The notes: a model not told the origin generated them from the sequence alone. A DNA stretch of 34,552 bases from Candidatus Binatia bacterium (GCA_035541935.1 DATKMJ010000022.1:1-34552); one strand, 5' to 3'. Shown: positions 22,115 to 30,598, numbered from the stretch's first letter. Made by a program: numbers and translations.

Positions 22115-22905
22115 AGGTCCTCGAATTTTTGCCGGTCGCGCGCACGCCGGCGTCGCTTGGATCCAAACGCGTGCGGACGGCTCGCTTCTCCGCGCGCTCG
22201 TGCTTCCCCGTGAGCGCGGCTTGCGTCGTTGCCAACGCAGTGCGCGAAACCTTGTCGTCGCTGCTGGGGACCGCCGTCTCCGTCCGGCTGCTCGAACCGT
22301 CGATCCCGACGCCGCACGCGTGGCGAGCGATTGCGGCCGACGCGCTGCTCTATCGCGTGTGTGGTCGCGTCGTGGACGCCGCACTCGTATTGCGCATGGC
22401 CGACGCGATCGCGTTCGCGGCCGCAGCGTTCGGAGAACCGCCGACGGGCGTGGCGAAGGATCGCACCCTCTCCCCGATGGAGCGCGACGTCGTCGAGCGA
22501 ATCGTCGGCGCGACGGCACCGAGCCTCGCCTCCGTCTGCGGCGCGCGCGACGGGATTCGCGCCGAACGAATTCCGGCCATCGACGGCTTCGTTACCTATT
22601 TCGAAGTGAGCGTCGAGGAGCCGGTCGGCGCGCGAATCGGCGTCGCCGTCTCGCGCGATCCGTCGCCCGAGCCGCGCGGCGCTCTCGATCTGGGACATCT
22701 CTCCGCAGTTCCCGTCACCGTGCGCGCGGGGATCGATCTCGGCAGGGTCTCTGCTGCCGCCGCCCTCGCGAGCCTCGCGCCGGGCAAGATCGTAACCCTG
22801 CGACGCGCTCACCTCGACCGATGCGACCTGCTGATGTATGGAAGGCGAGTGGCCCGCGGATCCTGCGGCGTCCGCAACGGACGATATGCGTTGAGCGTCG
22901 GTTGA
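22111..22905 (+). CDS. fliM: FliM/SctQ-like C-ring protein without the CheY-binding N-terminus
   Basis: The 264-residue protein has a CheC-like middle domain (LSPMERDVVERIVGATAPSL near 119-138, then VTYFEVSVEEPVGARIGVAV) and a C-terminal SpoA domain (about 192-262: LSAVPVTVRAGIDLGRV, LLMYGRRVARGSCGVRNGRY). This arrangement fits FliM or its injectisome counterpart SctQ. Ordinary FliM is about 330 residues and starts with LSQxEIDALL, the motif that binds phosphorylated CheY; here the N-terminus reads MKVLEFLPVARTP and lacks it. The protein would form the cytoplasmic sorting or switch ring with FliN. The ATG overlaps the previous stop, and the stop shares one base with the fliN start. Confidence 0.75.
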   Translation: MKVLEFLPVARTPASLGSKRVRTARFSARSCFPVSAACVVANAVRETLSSLLGTAVSVRLLEPSIPTPHAWRAIAADALLYRVCGRVVDAALVLRMADAIAFAAAAFGEPPTGVAKDRTLSPMERDVVERIVGATAPSLASVCGARDGIRAERIPAIDGFVTYFEVSVEEPVGARIGVAVSRDPSPEPRGALDLGHLSAVPVTVRAGIDLGRVSAAAALASLAPGKIVTLRRAHLDRCDLLMYGRRVARGSCGVRNGRYALSVG

Positions 22906-23168
22906 TGTCCGGCGGCGCGAACGGCGGCGACGCGCAGCGCATGGGGGTGCTTCTGCACGTCCCGCTCCATCTCACGGTCGAGCTTGGAAGCTGCGAGATG
23001 ACCATCTCCGACGTGCTGAAGATCGGGGCCGGCTCGATTCTAGAACTCGACCGTGCGGCAGATCACCCCGTCGAGCTCCTCGTTAACGGACGACCCGTCG
23101 CGCGAGGCGAGATCATCGCGGTTGAAGAGAGCTTCGGACTGCACGTCACCGAACTGCTCGCGCCGTAA
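22905..23168 (+). CDS. fliN: FliN, C-ring SpoA protein
   Basis: The 87-residue protein is almost a single SpoA domain: LLHVPLHLTVELGSCEMTIS, DVLKIGAGSILELDR, then VELLVNGRPVARGEIIAVEE and FGLHVTELL. This is the standard FliN ending. It pairs with FliM at the base of the apparatus and receives FliH-FliI complexes in known systems. The N-terminal extension of many FliN proteins is absent. Its stop TAA shares its last base with the fliP ATG; fliO, often found at this junction, is missing. Confidence 0.93.
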   Translation: MSGGANGGDAQRMGVLLHVPLHLTVELGSCEMTISDVLKIGAGSILELDRAADHPVELLVNGRPVARGEIIAVEESFGLHVTELLAP

Positions 23169-23827
23169 TGCCCACCGATCTTCTGTTCGGCTCGGCGAAG
23201 GGACACGCCACGGTGCCGCTCGACCTTCTCGTTGCGCTAACCGCGATCTCACTCGTGCCGCTCCTGCTCGTGATGTGCACGTCGTTCGTGCGGATTATCG
23301 TCGTGCTTTCGCTGGTTCGTTCTGCGATCGGCGCCTCGGCGCTCCCGCCGAACGCCGTGCTGACGGGCCTGGCGCTCATTCTAACGATGGTCGTTATGGC
23401 GCCGACCGCGCAGCGAGTTCGCAGCGAAGCGCTCGTTCCATATTCGAGGGGCGCGCTCTCGGCCTCGCAGGCGCTGGCGCGCGCGATCGTTCCGCTCCGT
23501 GCTTTCATGGTGCGGCAGACGCGACCCGCCGACGTCGTGCTCTTCGAACGGGTGGCGCGGCGGCGGCCGGAAGCCGTCGCGCGGGCGCCGCTCGACGTGC
23601 TCGTTCCGGCGTTCGCCGTCGGCGAACTGCGGAGCGCGTTTGCGATCGGCTTTGCACTCTACTTACCGTTCGTAGCAATAGACTTGGCGGTCGCGGGAAT
23701 GTTGATGGGACTCGGGATGATGATGCTCAGCCCTCCGGTCGTCTCGCTCCCCGTCAAGCTGCTGCTCTTCGTCATGGTAGACGGCTGGGCGTTGCTCTGC
23801 GGAGGCGTTGCGGCGAGCTTCCGATAA
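23168..23827 (+). CDS. fliP: FliP, flagellar export gate protein
   Basis: FliP (SctR family) forms the core of the export channel. Conserved blocks are visible in the 219-residue protein: LLLVMCTSFVRIIVVLSLVR, PPNAVLTGLALILTMVVMAP, PLRAFMVRQTR, VPAFAVGELRSAFAIGFALY, LMGLGMMMLSPP and KLLLFVMVDGWALL. About four membrane segments fit the family. The cleavable signal peptide of E. coli FliP is absent, as in many other phyla. The ATG shares one base with the fliN stop. It is followed by metF rather than fliQ. Confidence 0.96.
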   Translation: MPTDLLFGSAKGHATVPLDLLVALTAISLVPLLLVMCTSFVRIIVVLSLVRSAIGASALPPNAVLTGLALILTMVVMAPTAQRVRSEALVPYSRGALSASQALARAIVPLRAFMVRQTRPADVVLFERVARRRPEAVARAPLDVLVPAFAVGELRSAFAIGFALYLPFVAIDLAVAGMLMGLGMMMLSPPVVSLPVKLLLFVMVDGWALLCGGVAASFR

Positions 23828-23838
23828 GGAGAGCCCCG

Positions 23839-24735
23839 ATGCGGATCAGCGATGCGCTCGCGACCCAGCGCCCGTTCTTTTCGTTCGAGTTCTTTCCGCC
23901 GAAGGACGACGAGGGATCTCGCCGGCTCCTCGCTGCGATCGAGGCGTTGCAGCCGCTGCGACCCTCGTTCGTCTCGATCACGTATGGAGCGGGCGGTTCG
24001 ACGCGAGCGCGCACGGTCGCCCTCGCCAAGGAGATCCAGCAACGGCTCGGCCTCACCGTCGTCGCTCATGCGACGTGCATCGGCGCGACGCGAGCCGAGC
24101 TGCGAGCGCTCTTCGACGATTTAGCCCGGGCCGGCATCGAAAACGTCTTGGCGCTGCGCGGCGATCCGCCGCAGGGCGTTCCATACGAGCCGTCGCCGGA
24201 CGGATTCGCCCACGCCGACGAGCTCGTCGCGATGCTTCGGCGAAACTACGGCTTCTGCATCGGTGCGGCGTGCTATCCGGAGAAGCATCCGGACGCGCCA
24301 TCGCTCGACGACGACCTCCGTCGGCTCAAGCACAAGGTCGATGCGGGCGCGGATTTTCTCGTCTCGCAGCTGTTTTTCGACAACGCCCACTTCTTTGAAT
24401 TCGAACGCCGCGCTCGGGCGAGCGGGATCGCGGTGCCCATTCTTCCGGGCCTGATGCCGATTACGAACTTCGGACAGATTCAGCGATTCGTGGCGATGTG
24501 CGGCGCCTCGATTCCCCCGAAGTTGAGCGTCGAGATGGAGGCGCGCAAGGGCGACGACAAAGCCGTCGAGGATCTCGGCGTCGCGTACGCCTCGATGCAG
24601 GCGCTCGGCTTGCTCGCGGCCGGAGCGCCCGGCATCCACTTCTACACGCTGAACCGTTCGCCGGCGACTCGCGCGATCGTCTCGTCTCTCCTGGCCGCGA
24701 GCGCGTGGCGCCCCGCCTTTTCAACAGCGCGGTAA
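23839..24735 (+). CDS. metF: 5,10-methylenetetrahydrofolate reductase
   Basis: MetF reduces 5,10-methylene-THF to 5-methyl-THF with FAD, supplying methyl groups for methionine. The 298-residue TIM barrel shows FFSFEFFPPKDDEG (13-26), SITYGAGGSTRART, VVAHATCIGATR, NVLALRGDPPQG, FCIGAACYPEKHPD and DFLVSQLFFD. Length is normal. The ATG has a strong AAGGAG (23826-23831) seven bases upstream, stronger than most sites in this operon, so it may be translated independently. It lies on the same strand between fliP and fliQ and has no obvious role in protein export; insertion into the operon is the simplest reading. Confidence 0.97.
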   Translation: MRISDALATQRPFFSFEFFPPKDDEGSRRLLAAIEALQPLRPSFVSITYGAGGSTRARTVALAKEIQQRLGLTVVAHATCIGATRAELRALFDDLARAGIENVLALRGDPPQGVPYEPSPDGFAHADELVAMLRRNYGFCIGAACYPEKHPDAPSLDDDLRRLKHKVDAGADFLVSQLFFDNAHFFEFERRARASGIAVPILPGLMPITNFGQIQRFVAMCGASIPPKLSVEMEARKGDDKAVEDLGVAYASMQALGLLAAGAPGIHFYTLNRSPATRAIVSSLLAASAWRPAFSTAR

Positions 24736-24757
24736 CGTAGCGGCAATCGCCCGGCGC

Positions 24758-24763
24758 TACGCT
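24758..24763 (+). promoter_or_regulatory. Candidate -10 element (TACGCT) before fliQ
   Basis: TACGCT ends seven bases before the GTG of fliQ and sits in the same GCTACGCT context as the one before flgB. No convincing -35 box is present. It could restart transcription of the operon downstream of metF. The element lies in the 35-base metF-fliQ gap. Confidence 0.3.
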
Positions 24764-24770
24764 CGGCGTC

Positions 24771-25040
24771 GTGGCGGCCTTCGATGGACTCTTACGTGAC
24801 GCACTCGTAACGACCGCGACGATAGCGCTGCCGCTGCTCGGCGTTGCCGCGCTGGTCGGCACCGCCATCGCCGTCGTGCAAGCGGCCACGCAGGTGCAAG
24901 AGCAGACGCTGACGTTGCTGCCGAAGATCGTTGCGGTCGGATTGACCGTCGCCATGTTCGGCGATACGGCGATGCATCTGCTCGGGGCGCTCTTCGACCG
25001 CGCAATCGCGGCGATTCCGGCCCTCGTTGCAGGATGGTAA
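24771..25040 (+). CDS. fliQ: FliQ, flagellar export gate protein
   Basis: The 89-residue protein has two membrane hairpin segments (about 13-38 and 52-76) with the family core ALVGTAIAVVQAATQVQEQT followed by LTLLPKIVAVGL. This matches the GLxVSxxQAxTQIQEQTLxFxPK signature of FliQ/SctS. FliQ wraps the FliP-FliR core in the export gate. The GTG start was chosen because the family N-terminus is short, and it has no Shine-Dalgarno sequence. It overlaps fliR by seven bases. Confidence 0.94.
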   Translation: MAAFDGLLRDALVTTATIALPLLGVAALVGTAIAVVQAATQVQEQTLTLLPKIVAVGLTVAMFGDTAMHLLGALFDRAIAAIPALVAGW

Positions 25041-25738
25041 GCTGGCTGCTCGTCTTTGCGCGCTGCGCCGGTTTCGTCTTTCGAGCGCCGGGATTTTCGC
25101 ATCCGAGCGCGCCGTCGTCGTTGCGTGTGGGTTTCGCCGCAGTGCTGGCGCTCGCGATCGCGCGGCACGTCGGCCGGGTCGAGGTCCACAACGATTCGGC
25201 GTTCATCTGCGCCGTTGCGACAGAGTTTCTGCTCGGCGGCGTCATCGGCATGACCGCTTCGCTAGCGTACGACGGCGCCTACGCCGGGGGACGAATCGTC
25301 GACGATTACGTCGGCGTCAGGGCGATCGCGCCCAATCTGCAACTCGTAGCGCCGAGCGGCTTCGGACGCGTCTGGTCGCTCGTCTTTACCGGCGGCTTCT
25401 TTCTTACCGGCGCATATCGTCCGGTCGTCTGGTGGTTCGCGCAGAGCTTCGATCGCATTCCGCCTGGTCTGCCGTTGCATGCCGGCGGTTGGGTGCGCTA
25501 TGCGGGCGAGTATGCGGCCACGATCGTCTACGTCGCGGCCCAGATAGCGATGCCGGCCGTCGCCGGCGCGTTCGTCGTTCAGATTGCGCTGGGAGCGCTC
25601 TCGCGCGTCGTCCCCCGTTTCGGCAGCTTCACGCTAACGTTTCCGCTCGCATTCGCGGCAGCGCTCATTGCGACCGCGATCGTCGCGCCGCTTGGAGCGG
25701 AGCGCGCGCCGGGGCCCGAGCTGCCGATTCCGAAGTGA
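25034..25738 (+). CDS. fliR: FliR, flagellar export gate protein
   Basis: FliR (SctT family) completes the FliPQR channel. The 234-residue hydrophobic protein shows FARCAGFVFRAPGF near the N-terminus, EFLLGGVIGMTASLAYDGAY (64-83, matching the EIxxGxxxGxxxxxxFxAxxxAG block) and VQIALGALSRVVPRFGSFTL near residues 182-201. These are diagnostic for the family. It is slightly shorter than typical FliR (about 260). The ATG at 25034 overlaps the end of fliQ, and the stop overlaps the GTG of flhB (GTGA). Confidence 0.93.
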   Translation: MVSWLLVFARCAGFVFRAPGFSHPSAPSSLRVGFAAVLALAIARHVGRVEVHNDSAFICAVATEFLLGGVIGMTASLAYDGAYAGGRIVDDYVGVRAIAPNLQLVAPSGFGRVWSLVFTGGFFLTGAYRPVVWWFAQSFDRIPPGLPLHAGGWVRYAGEYAATIVYVAAQIAMPAVAGAFVVQIALGALSRVVPRFGSFTLTFPLAFAAALIATAIVAPLGAERAPGPELPIPK

Positions 25739-26748
25739 GCGACGCATCGGAGAAGCCGTTCGACGCAACGCCGCATCGGCTCGCGAAAGCGCGAAGGGAG
25801 GGCAACGTCGCGCGCTCCACCGAGCTCGGCGCAAACGTTTCGTTTGCGGCCGCGCTGTTGGCGGTTTGCGGCGCTGCGCCGTTGCTGGGAACGATCGCTG
25901 GGCGCTTGCTCTCGGAAGCCGCTTCGAGTGGAAGCCCGATTCCCGGATCCGGGGCGCTCGTTGCGGTCGCGCTCCTCCCGATCGCCGCCGCTGCTTGCGG
26001 CGGCGCGCTTGCCAACGCGGCACAGAACGGCGGCTTTGTCGTCTCGCCGGTCGTGCTCAAACCCGAGAGGCTCAATCCGATCGAGGGAGTGCGCCGCATC
26101 CTTTCACGCGACACCTTGAACCACTCGCTGCGGGCGACGCTCGCGTTCGTCTGCGGAGCGATCGCGATCGTGCCGATTCTGACGTCCGGCGCCTCCGCGT
26201 TCGTCGGTGCGGCGACGCCGATGCAGGGGGCCGCAGCGGCGTGGACGGCCGCGCGGCAGGTCGCGGCGGCGGCGGCCGGCGTCGGATTCTGTTTCTCCAT
26301 CGCGGAGTACGCCGCCGCACGATCGGCGTGGCTGCGAAAGCTGCGAATGAGTCTCGAGGAGCGCAAACGCGAGACGAAGGAAGAAGAGGGCGACGCCGTC
26401 GCGCGCGGCCGCCGGCGCTCGTTGCACCGCGCCCTCTTGCGCACGGGCCTCGCGCGCGTGAAAGATGCCTCCTTTATCGTTGCCAACCCGGCTCACGTTG
26501 CGGTTGCTCTGGAGTATCGTCCGCCGGACGTCCCCGTGCCGCGGATTCTGGCGCGCGCGCTCGACGACGGCGCGATGCTCGTGCGCCGCCTCGCCGAGCG
26601 GCACGGCGTGCCGATTATCGAGGACGTCCTGCTCGCGCGCTCCCTCTACCGGGACGCACGCATCGGTGAGGCGATTCCGGTGGCGTACTACGTCGCGCTG
26701 GCGGAAATCGTCGCCGCATTGTCGCGTGCGAACGAGATCCGCCGATGA
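25735..26748 (+). CDS. flhB: FlhB, export substrate-specificity switch protein
   Basis: FlhB has four membrane segments and a cytoplasmic domain that normally cleaves itself at NPTH to switch export from rod/hook to filament substrates. The 337-residue protein opens with EKPFDATPHRLAKARREGNV (6-25), the family hallmark. The cytoplasmic part includes the linker RMSLEERKRETKEEEGD and ends with IGEAIPVAYYVALAEIVA. The cleavage motif is NPAH (251-254, bases 26485-26496) in place of NPTH, so the catalytic Asn, Pro and His are present but Thr is Ala. The GTG start overlaps the fliR stop, and the stop overlaps flhA (ATGA). Confidence 0.95.
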   Translation: MSDASEKPFDATPHRLAKARREGNVARSTELGANVSFAAALLAVCGAAPLLGTIAGRLLSEAASSGSPIPGSGALVAVALLPIAAAACGGALANAAQNGGFVVSPVVLKPERLNPIEGVRRILSRDTLNHSLRATLAFVCGAIAIVPILTSGASAFVGAATPMQGAAAAWTAARQVAAAAAGVGFCFSIAEYAAARSAWLRKLRMSLEERKRETKEEEGDAVARGRRRSLHRALLRTGLARVKDASFIVANPAHVAVALEYRPPDVPVPRILARALDDGAMLVRRLAERHGVPIIEDVLLARSLYRDARIGEAIPVAYYVALAEIVAALSRANEIRR

Positions 26749-28793
26749 CGCAGCATAAGCGCGCCGTCTACGCTTTTGCGGCGCTGCTGCTGGCGATCGT
26801 CGCCATCCTGATCGTGCCGTTGCCGCCGTCTCTGCTCGACGTGCTGCTCGGCATCAACGTATTCGCCTCCGCATTGATACTATTGCTCTCGGTAACCGTC
26901 GACGACCCGCTCGAGTTCTCGGCCTTCGCGCCGGCATTGCTCATCGCGACGCTCTTCAGACTCTCGCTCGACGTCTCGGCGACGCGTCTCATACTCACCG
27001 ACGGCGCGTCGCCGGGGGCCGTCGGCGCGATCATCCCCGCATTCGGCGCGTTCGTCGTCCACGGTAACCTCATCGTCGGCCTGATCGTATTCTCGATTCT
27101 GATCACGATTCAGTTCGTCGTCATCGCTAGCGGATCGCAACGGGTAGCGGAAGTGGCGGCGCGCTTCACGCTCGATGCCATGCCGGGTAAGCAGATGGCG
27201 ATCGATGCGGACGTGCACGCCGGCGTGCTGGATGCCGACGGCGCCCGCCGCAAGCGCGAGGCGGTTCAGCGCGAGGCGGATTTCTACGGTGCGATGGACG
27301 GCGCGGGAAAGTTCGTTAAGGGCGATGCGGTCGCCGCTCTCGTGATCGTGGCGCTCAACCTTACCGGAGGAGTCGTCGTCGGAATTGCCTATCACGCTCT
27401 CTCGCCGCTCGACGCGCTCAACACGTTCGCGCTCCTCTCGATCGGAAACGCGCTCGTGACGACGCTGCCCGCGTTCCTTATCTCCACCGCCATGGGCATG
27501 ATGGTGACGAGGGTTGCATCGGACGGCGCGCTGGGCGCGGACCTCGCCGCGCAGCTTCTCGCCCGCCCCGACGTCTTATGCAGCGCCGGCGCGCTGCTCG
27601 TCGTGCTCGCGCTCGTGCCGGCGCTCCCCCGGCCTCTCTTTCTCACGCTCGGCTGCAGCGCGTTCGCCATAGCCTATGCCGCGCAATCTCATCGCAAACG
27701 GCTGGAATCGGCGGCGATCGAGACGCGCGAGCGGGTCAAGCGCAACGCCATGCGGCGCCCGGAGTTGGCGCTGGCTCTCGTCGGAGTCGACGCCGTTACG
27801 ATCGAGATCGGCGCCGATCTGACGCCGTTGCTCGTACCGCCGCTCTCTGAGGCGTTGCTGGATCGTATCGGCGAAGTCCGTCGAGCGCTCGCGGCCGATA
27901 TCGGCATCGTTCTGCCGGGGGTGCGCCTCCGCGACGACCTGGCGCGCGATCCGCTCACGTATGGAATTCGCGTACGGGAACGATTTGCCGGCGCCGGCCG
28001 GCTCGCGCTCGAACGTCTGCTCGTCGTCGCGGACGAATCGATCCTCGCGCGTCTAAACGCCGCAATAGAGCGAGAGCCCGTCTATGGTCTCCCGGCAGCG
28101 TGGATGCCGCCCGAGGCGCGCGAGAGCGCGGTGAATGCCGGCGCGCTCGTCTTCGACCCGATATCCGTCTTGGGATCGCACTTGGCCGAGGTCGCGCGCA
28201 CGCACGCGGCCGCCCTCGTCGGTCGTCAAGAGCTGCAGACGCTCTTCGATCACTTGCGCTCGACCGTTCCAGCCCTCGTTAAAGAAGTCGGCGGCGACGT
28301 GCTGCCGTTCGCTGCGGTGCACAGGGCATTCGCGCTGCTCTTGCGGGAAGGCGCGTGGCCGCGCGATCCAATCGTCGTGCTCGAAGCGATGCTCGAAGCT
28401 CGAACCCACGATCCATGCGAGCTCGCCGAAGCGGCGCGGCGCGCAATCGTCCCCGATCTCCTGCGCCGCCGGGGCATCCCGCAGCTCGAACCGGTGATTT
28501 TCGAACCGGAGCTCGAGCGAAAACTCACCGACGGATGGCGACACGGAACGAGCGCTCTGGAACCGGGAGCGGCGCTCGCTTTGCGCGCGCGGATCGAAGC
28601 GTACGCGACCCGCACGCCGCGCGATCGCGCCGCCGTCGTCTGCACGGCGGCGCTTCGTCCCGCGCTCGCCGATTTTCTCGTTCGTTCGAACGTTCGCGTC
28701 GGCGTCTACGCATACGGCGAGCTTCCCGCCGAGATGGCGCTGGTGCCGAGCGAGGTCATCGCCGACACGGGACCGAACGCCGCCGTCTCATGA
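26745..28793 (+). CDS. flhA: FlhA, flagellar export gate protein
   Basis: FlhA is the proton-driven, nine-subunit platform of the export gate. The 682-residue protein has about eight N-terminal membrane segments, including the FHIPEP block: RFTLDAMPGKQMAIDADVHA (140-159), then READFYGAMDGAGKFVKGDA (176-195). The C-terminal cytoplasmic domain (about 330-682) carries REPVYGLPAAWMPPEAR and VVLEAMLEA, both typical. Length is normal, which contrasts with the shortened rod and ATPase genes upstream. The ATG overlaps flhB, and the stop overlaps the symporter gene (ATGA, 28790-28793). FlhA is the last export-apparatus gene of the operon. Confidence 0.97.
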   Translation: MTQHKRAVYAFAALLLAIVAILIVPLPPSLLDVLLGINVFASALILLLSVTVDDPLEFSAFAPALLIATLFRLSLDVSATRLILTDGASPGAVGAIIPAFGAFVVHGNLIVGLIVFSILITIQFVVIASGSQRVAEVAARFTLDAMPGKQMAIDADVHAGVLDADGARRKREAVQREADFYGAMDGAGKFVKGDAVAALVIVALNLTGGVVVGIAYHALSPLDALNTFALLSIGNALVTTLPAFLISTAMGMMVTRVASDGALGADLAAQLLARPDVLCSAGALLVVLALVPALPRPLFLTLGCSAFAIAYAAQSHRKRLESAAIETRERVKRNAMRRPELALALVGVDAVTIEIGADLTPLLVPPLSEALLDRIGEVRRALAADIGIVLPGVRLRDDLARDPLTYGIRVRERFAGAGRLALERLLVVADESILARLNAAIEREPVYGLPAAWMPPEARESAVNAGALVFDPISVLGSHLAEVARTHAAALVGRQELQTLFDHLRSTVPALVKEVGGDVLPFAAVHRAFALLLREGAWPRDPIVVLEAMLEARTHDPCELAEAARRAIVPDLLRRRGIPQLEPVIFEPELERKLTDGWRHGTSALEPGAALALRARIEAYATRTPRDRAAVVCTAALRPALADFLVRSNVRVGVYAYGELPAEMALVPSEVIADTGPNAAVS

Positions 28794-30583
28794 AGTTGAC
28801 GACGCTCGATTGGATCATCGTCGTCGTCTCCTTGGGCGTGAGTTTCGTGCCGGCGATCGTGCTCGCGCGTCGCGCGGGGCGCAACATCACGGAGTTCTTT
28901 GCCGCCGGCCGTCAGGCGCCGTGGTGGCTCATCGGGATCTCGCTCGTCGCGACGACCTTTTCGACCGACACGCCGAACCTCGTCACGAATCTCGTGCGCG
29001 ACGGCGGCGTCGCGGAGAACTGGCTCTGGTGGTCGTTTCTGCTCACCGGCATGGCGACGGTCTTTTTCTACGCGCGTCTCTGGCGGCGTTCGAGCGTGCT
29101 CACCGATCTCGAGTTCTACGAACTGCGCTACGCGGGTCGCGCGGCCTCGTTCGTGCGCGGCTTCCGCGCGATCTATCTCGGCCTGTTCTTCAACTGCTGG
29201 ATCATCGCAACGGTCAACCTCGCGCTCGTGAAGATCGCCGGCATTCTCTTTGGGTGGCCGCGCGCCGAGACGCTCGCGATCGCCGTCGTCGTGCCGATCG
29301 TCTTCGCCGCGACCGCCGGGCTGTGGGGCGTCATGGTGACCGACATGATTCAGTTCTGCATTACGATGACGTCGGCGTTCGCCGCCGCCTATTTCGCGGT
29401 CCACGCGCCGGGCGTCGGCGGTCTGCACGGTCTCGTGACGCACCTCGCCGCCGGTAACGCCGGCACGCTCTCGATTCTTCCGAACTTCCACGACTGGCAC
29501 ACGGCGCTCGGCATCTTCGTGATCCCGCTGACGGTGCTGTGGTGGTCGGTCTGGTATCCGGGCGCCGAGCCGGGCGGCGGCAGTTACGTCGCGCAGCGCA
29601 TGCTCGCGGCGCGCACGGAATCCGACGCGCTCTTCGGAACCTTTGTCTTCCAAGCGATGCATTACGCGCTGCGGCCGTGGCCGTGGATCGTCGTCGCGCT
29701 CGCCTCGACGGTTGTTTATCCGAGCCTGCACGACATTCAAGCGCGCTTTCCGGCGGTCGCGCCGAGCCTCATCGGCAACGACATCGCGTATCCGGCGATG
29801 CTCGTCTTCCTGCCGGCCGGTTTCGCGGGCTTCATGGTCGCCGGCATCTTCGCCGCGTACCGCTCGACGATCGAGACGCACCTCAACTGGGGCACGTCGT
29901 ATCTCGTCCACGACTTCTACCAGCGCTTCATCCGCCCGGGCTCGAGCCAGCGCGAGCTCGTCTTCGCCGGCCGACTCGTTACCGCGCTGCTCATGGTGCT
30001 CGGCGTGCTCTTCACGCTCTGGCTCGACAACGCGAAGAACGCGTTCACGCTCTTGCTCTCGATCGGCGCCGGCACCGGCCTCATCTATCTGTTGCGCTGG
30101 TTCTGGTGGCGGATCAACGCGTGGAGCGAGGTGAGCGCGATGCTGGCGTCGTTCGTCGTCTCGCTCGCGTTCTTTGCCGCCCAGAAGATGGGGCACGCGA
30201 TCGACGCGACGACGGTGCTCTTAACGACGATCGGCGTTACGACGCTCGTCTGGGTGACGGTCACGTTCTGCACGCCGCCCGTCGAGGCAAGCGTGCTGCG
30301 CTCGTTCTACGAGAAGGTGCGCCCGGCCGGTCCGGGCTGGGCGCGGGTTCGCCGCGAGTATGCGCTCCCGGCCTCGCCCGATTCGCTCCCGCTCGCGTTG
30401 CTCGGCTGGGTGCTCGGGCTGGCCTCGGTCTACGGCGCGCTCTTCGCGGCCGGCGCGTTCGTCTACGAGCGGCGCGTCGAGGGCGCGGTCTGGAGCGCGG
30501 TCGCAGCCGTCGCCGTGGCGGGGCTGCTCGCCATCGGTCGCCGGCTCTGGGCTCCGGCAGGCCCGGCCCCCGCCGAAGGCTAA
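28790..30583 (+). CDS. Sodium:solute symporter family (SSS) transporter
   Basis: The 597-residue membrane protein has about 13-14 hydrophobic segments and SSS-family signatures. These are FFAAGRQAPWWLIGISLVAT (35-54), TFSTDTPNLVTN for the sodium-site region, GLWGVMVTDMIQFCITM (matching GGxxAVxxTDxxQ), and FMVAGIFAAYRSTIETHLNW (a variant of the MAAxxSTxDS motif). The substrate cannot be assigned; sugars, amino acids, nucleosides and carboxylates are all used in this family. It is translationally coupled to flhA by ATGA, but no functional link is evident. A 15-base gap separates it from secD. Confidence 0.88.
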   Translation: MKLTTLDWIIVVVSLGVSFVPAIVLARRAGRNITEFFAAGRQAPWWLIGISLVATTFSTDTPNLVTNLVRDGGVAENWLWWSFLLTGMATVFFYARLWRRSSVLTDLEFYELRYAGRAASFVRGFRAIYLGLFFNCWIIATVNLALVKIAGILFGWPRAETLAIAVVVPIVFAATAGLWGVMVTDMIQFCITMTSAFAAAYFAVHAPGVGGLHGLVTHLAAGNAGTLSILPNFHDWHTALGIFVIPLTVLWWSVWYPGAEPGGGSYVAQRMLAARTESDALFGTFVFQAMHYALRPWPWIVVALASTVVYPSLHDIQARFPAVAPSLIGNDIAYPAMLVFLPAGFAGFMVAGIFAAYRSTIETHLNWGTSYLVHDFYQRFIRPGSSQRELVFAGRLVTALLMVLGVLFTLWLDNAKNAFTLLLSIGAGTGLIYLLRWFWWRINAWSEVSAMLASFVVSLAFFAAQKMGHAIDATTVLLTTIGVTTLVWVTVTFCTPPVEASVLRSFYEKVRPAGPGWARVRREYALPASPDSLPLALLGWVLGLASVYGALFAAGAFVYERRVEGAVWSAVAAVAVAGLLAIGRRLWAPAGPAPAEG

Positions 30584-30598
30584 ACTCGTCCGGCTCCA

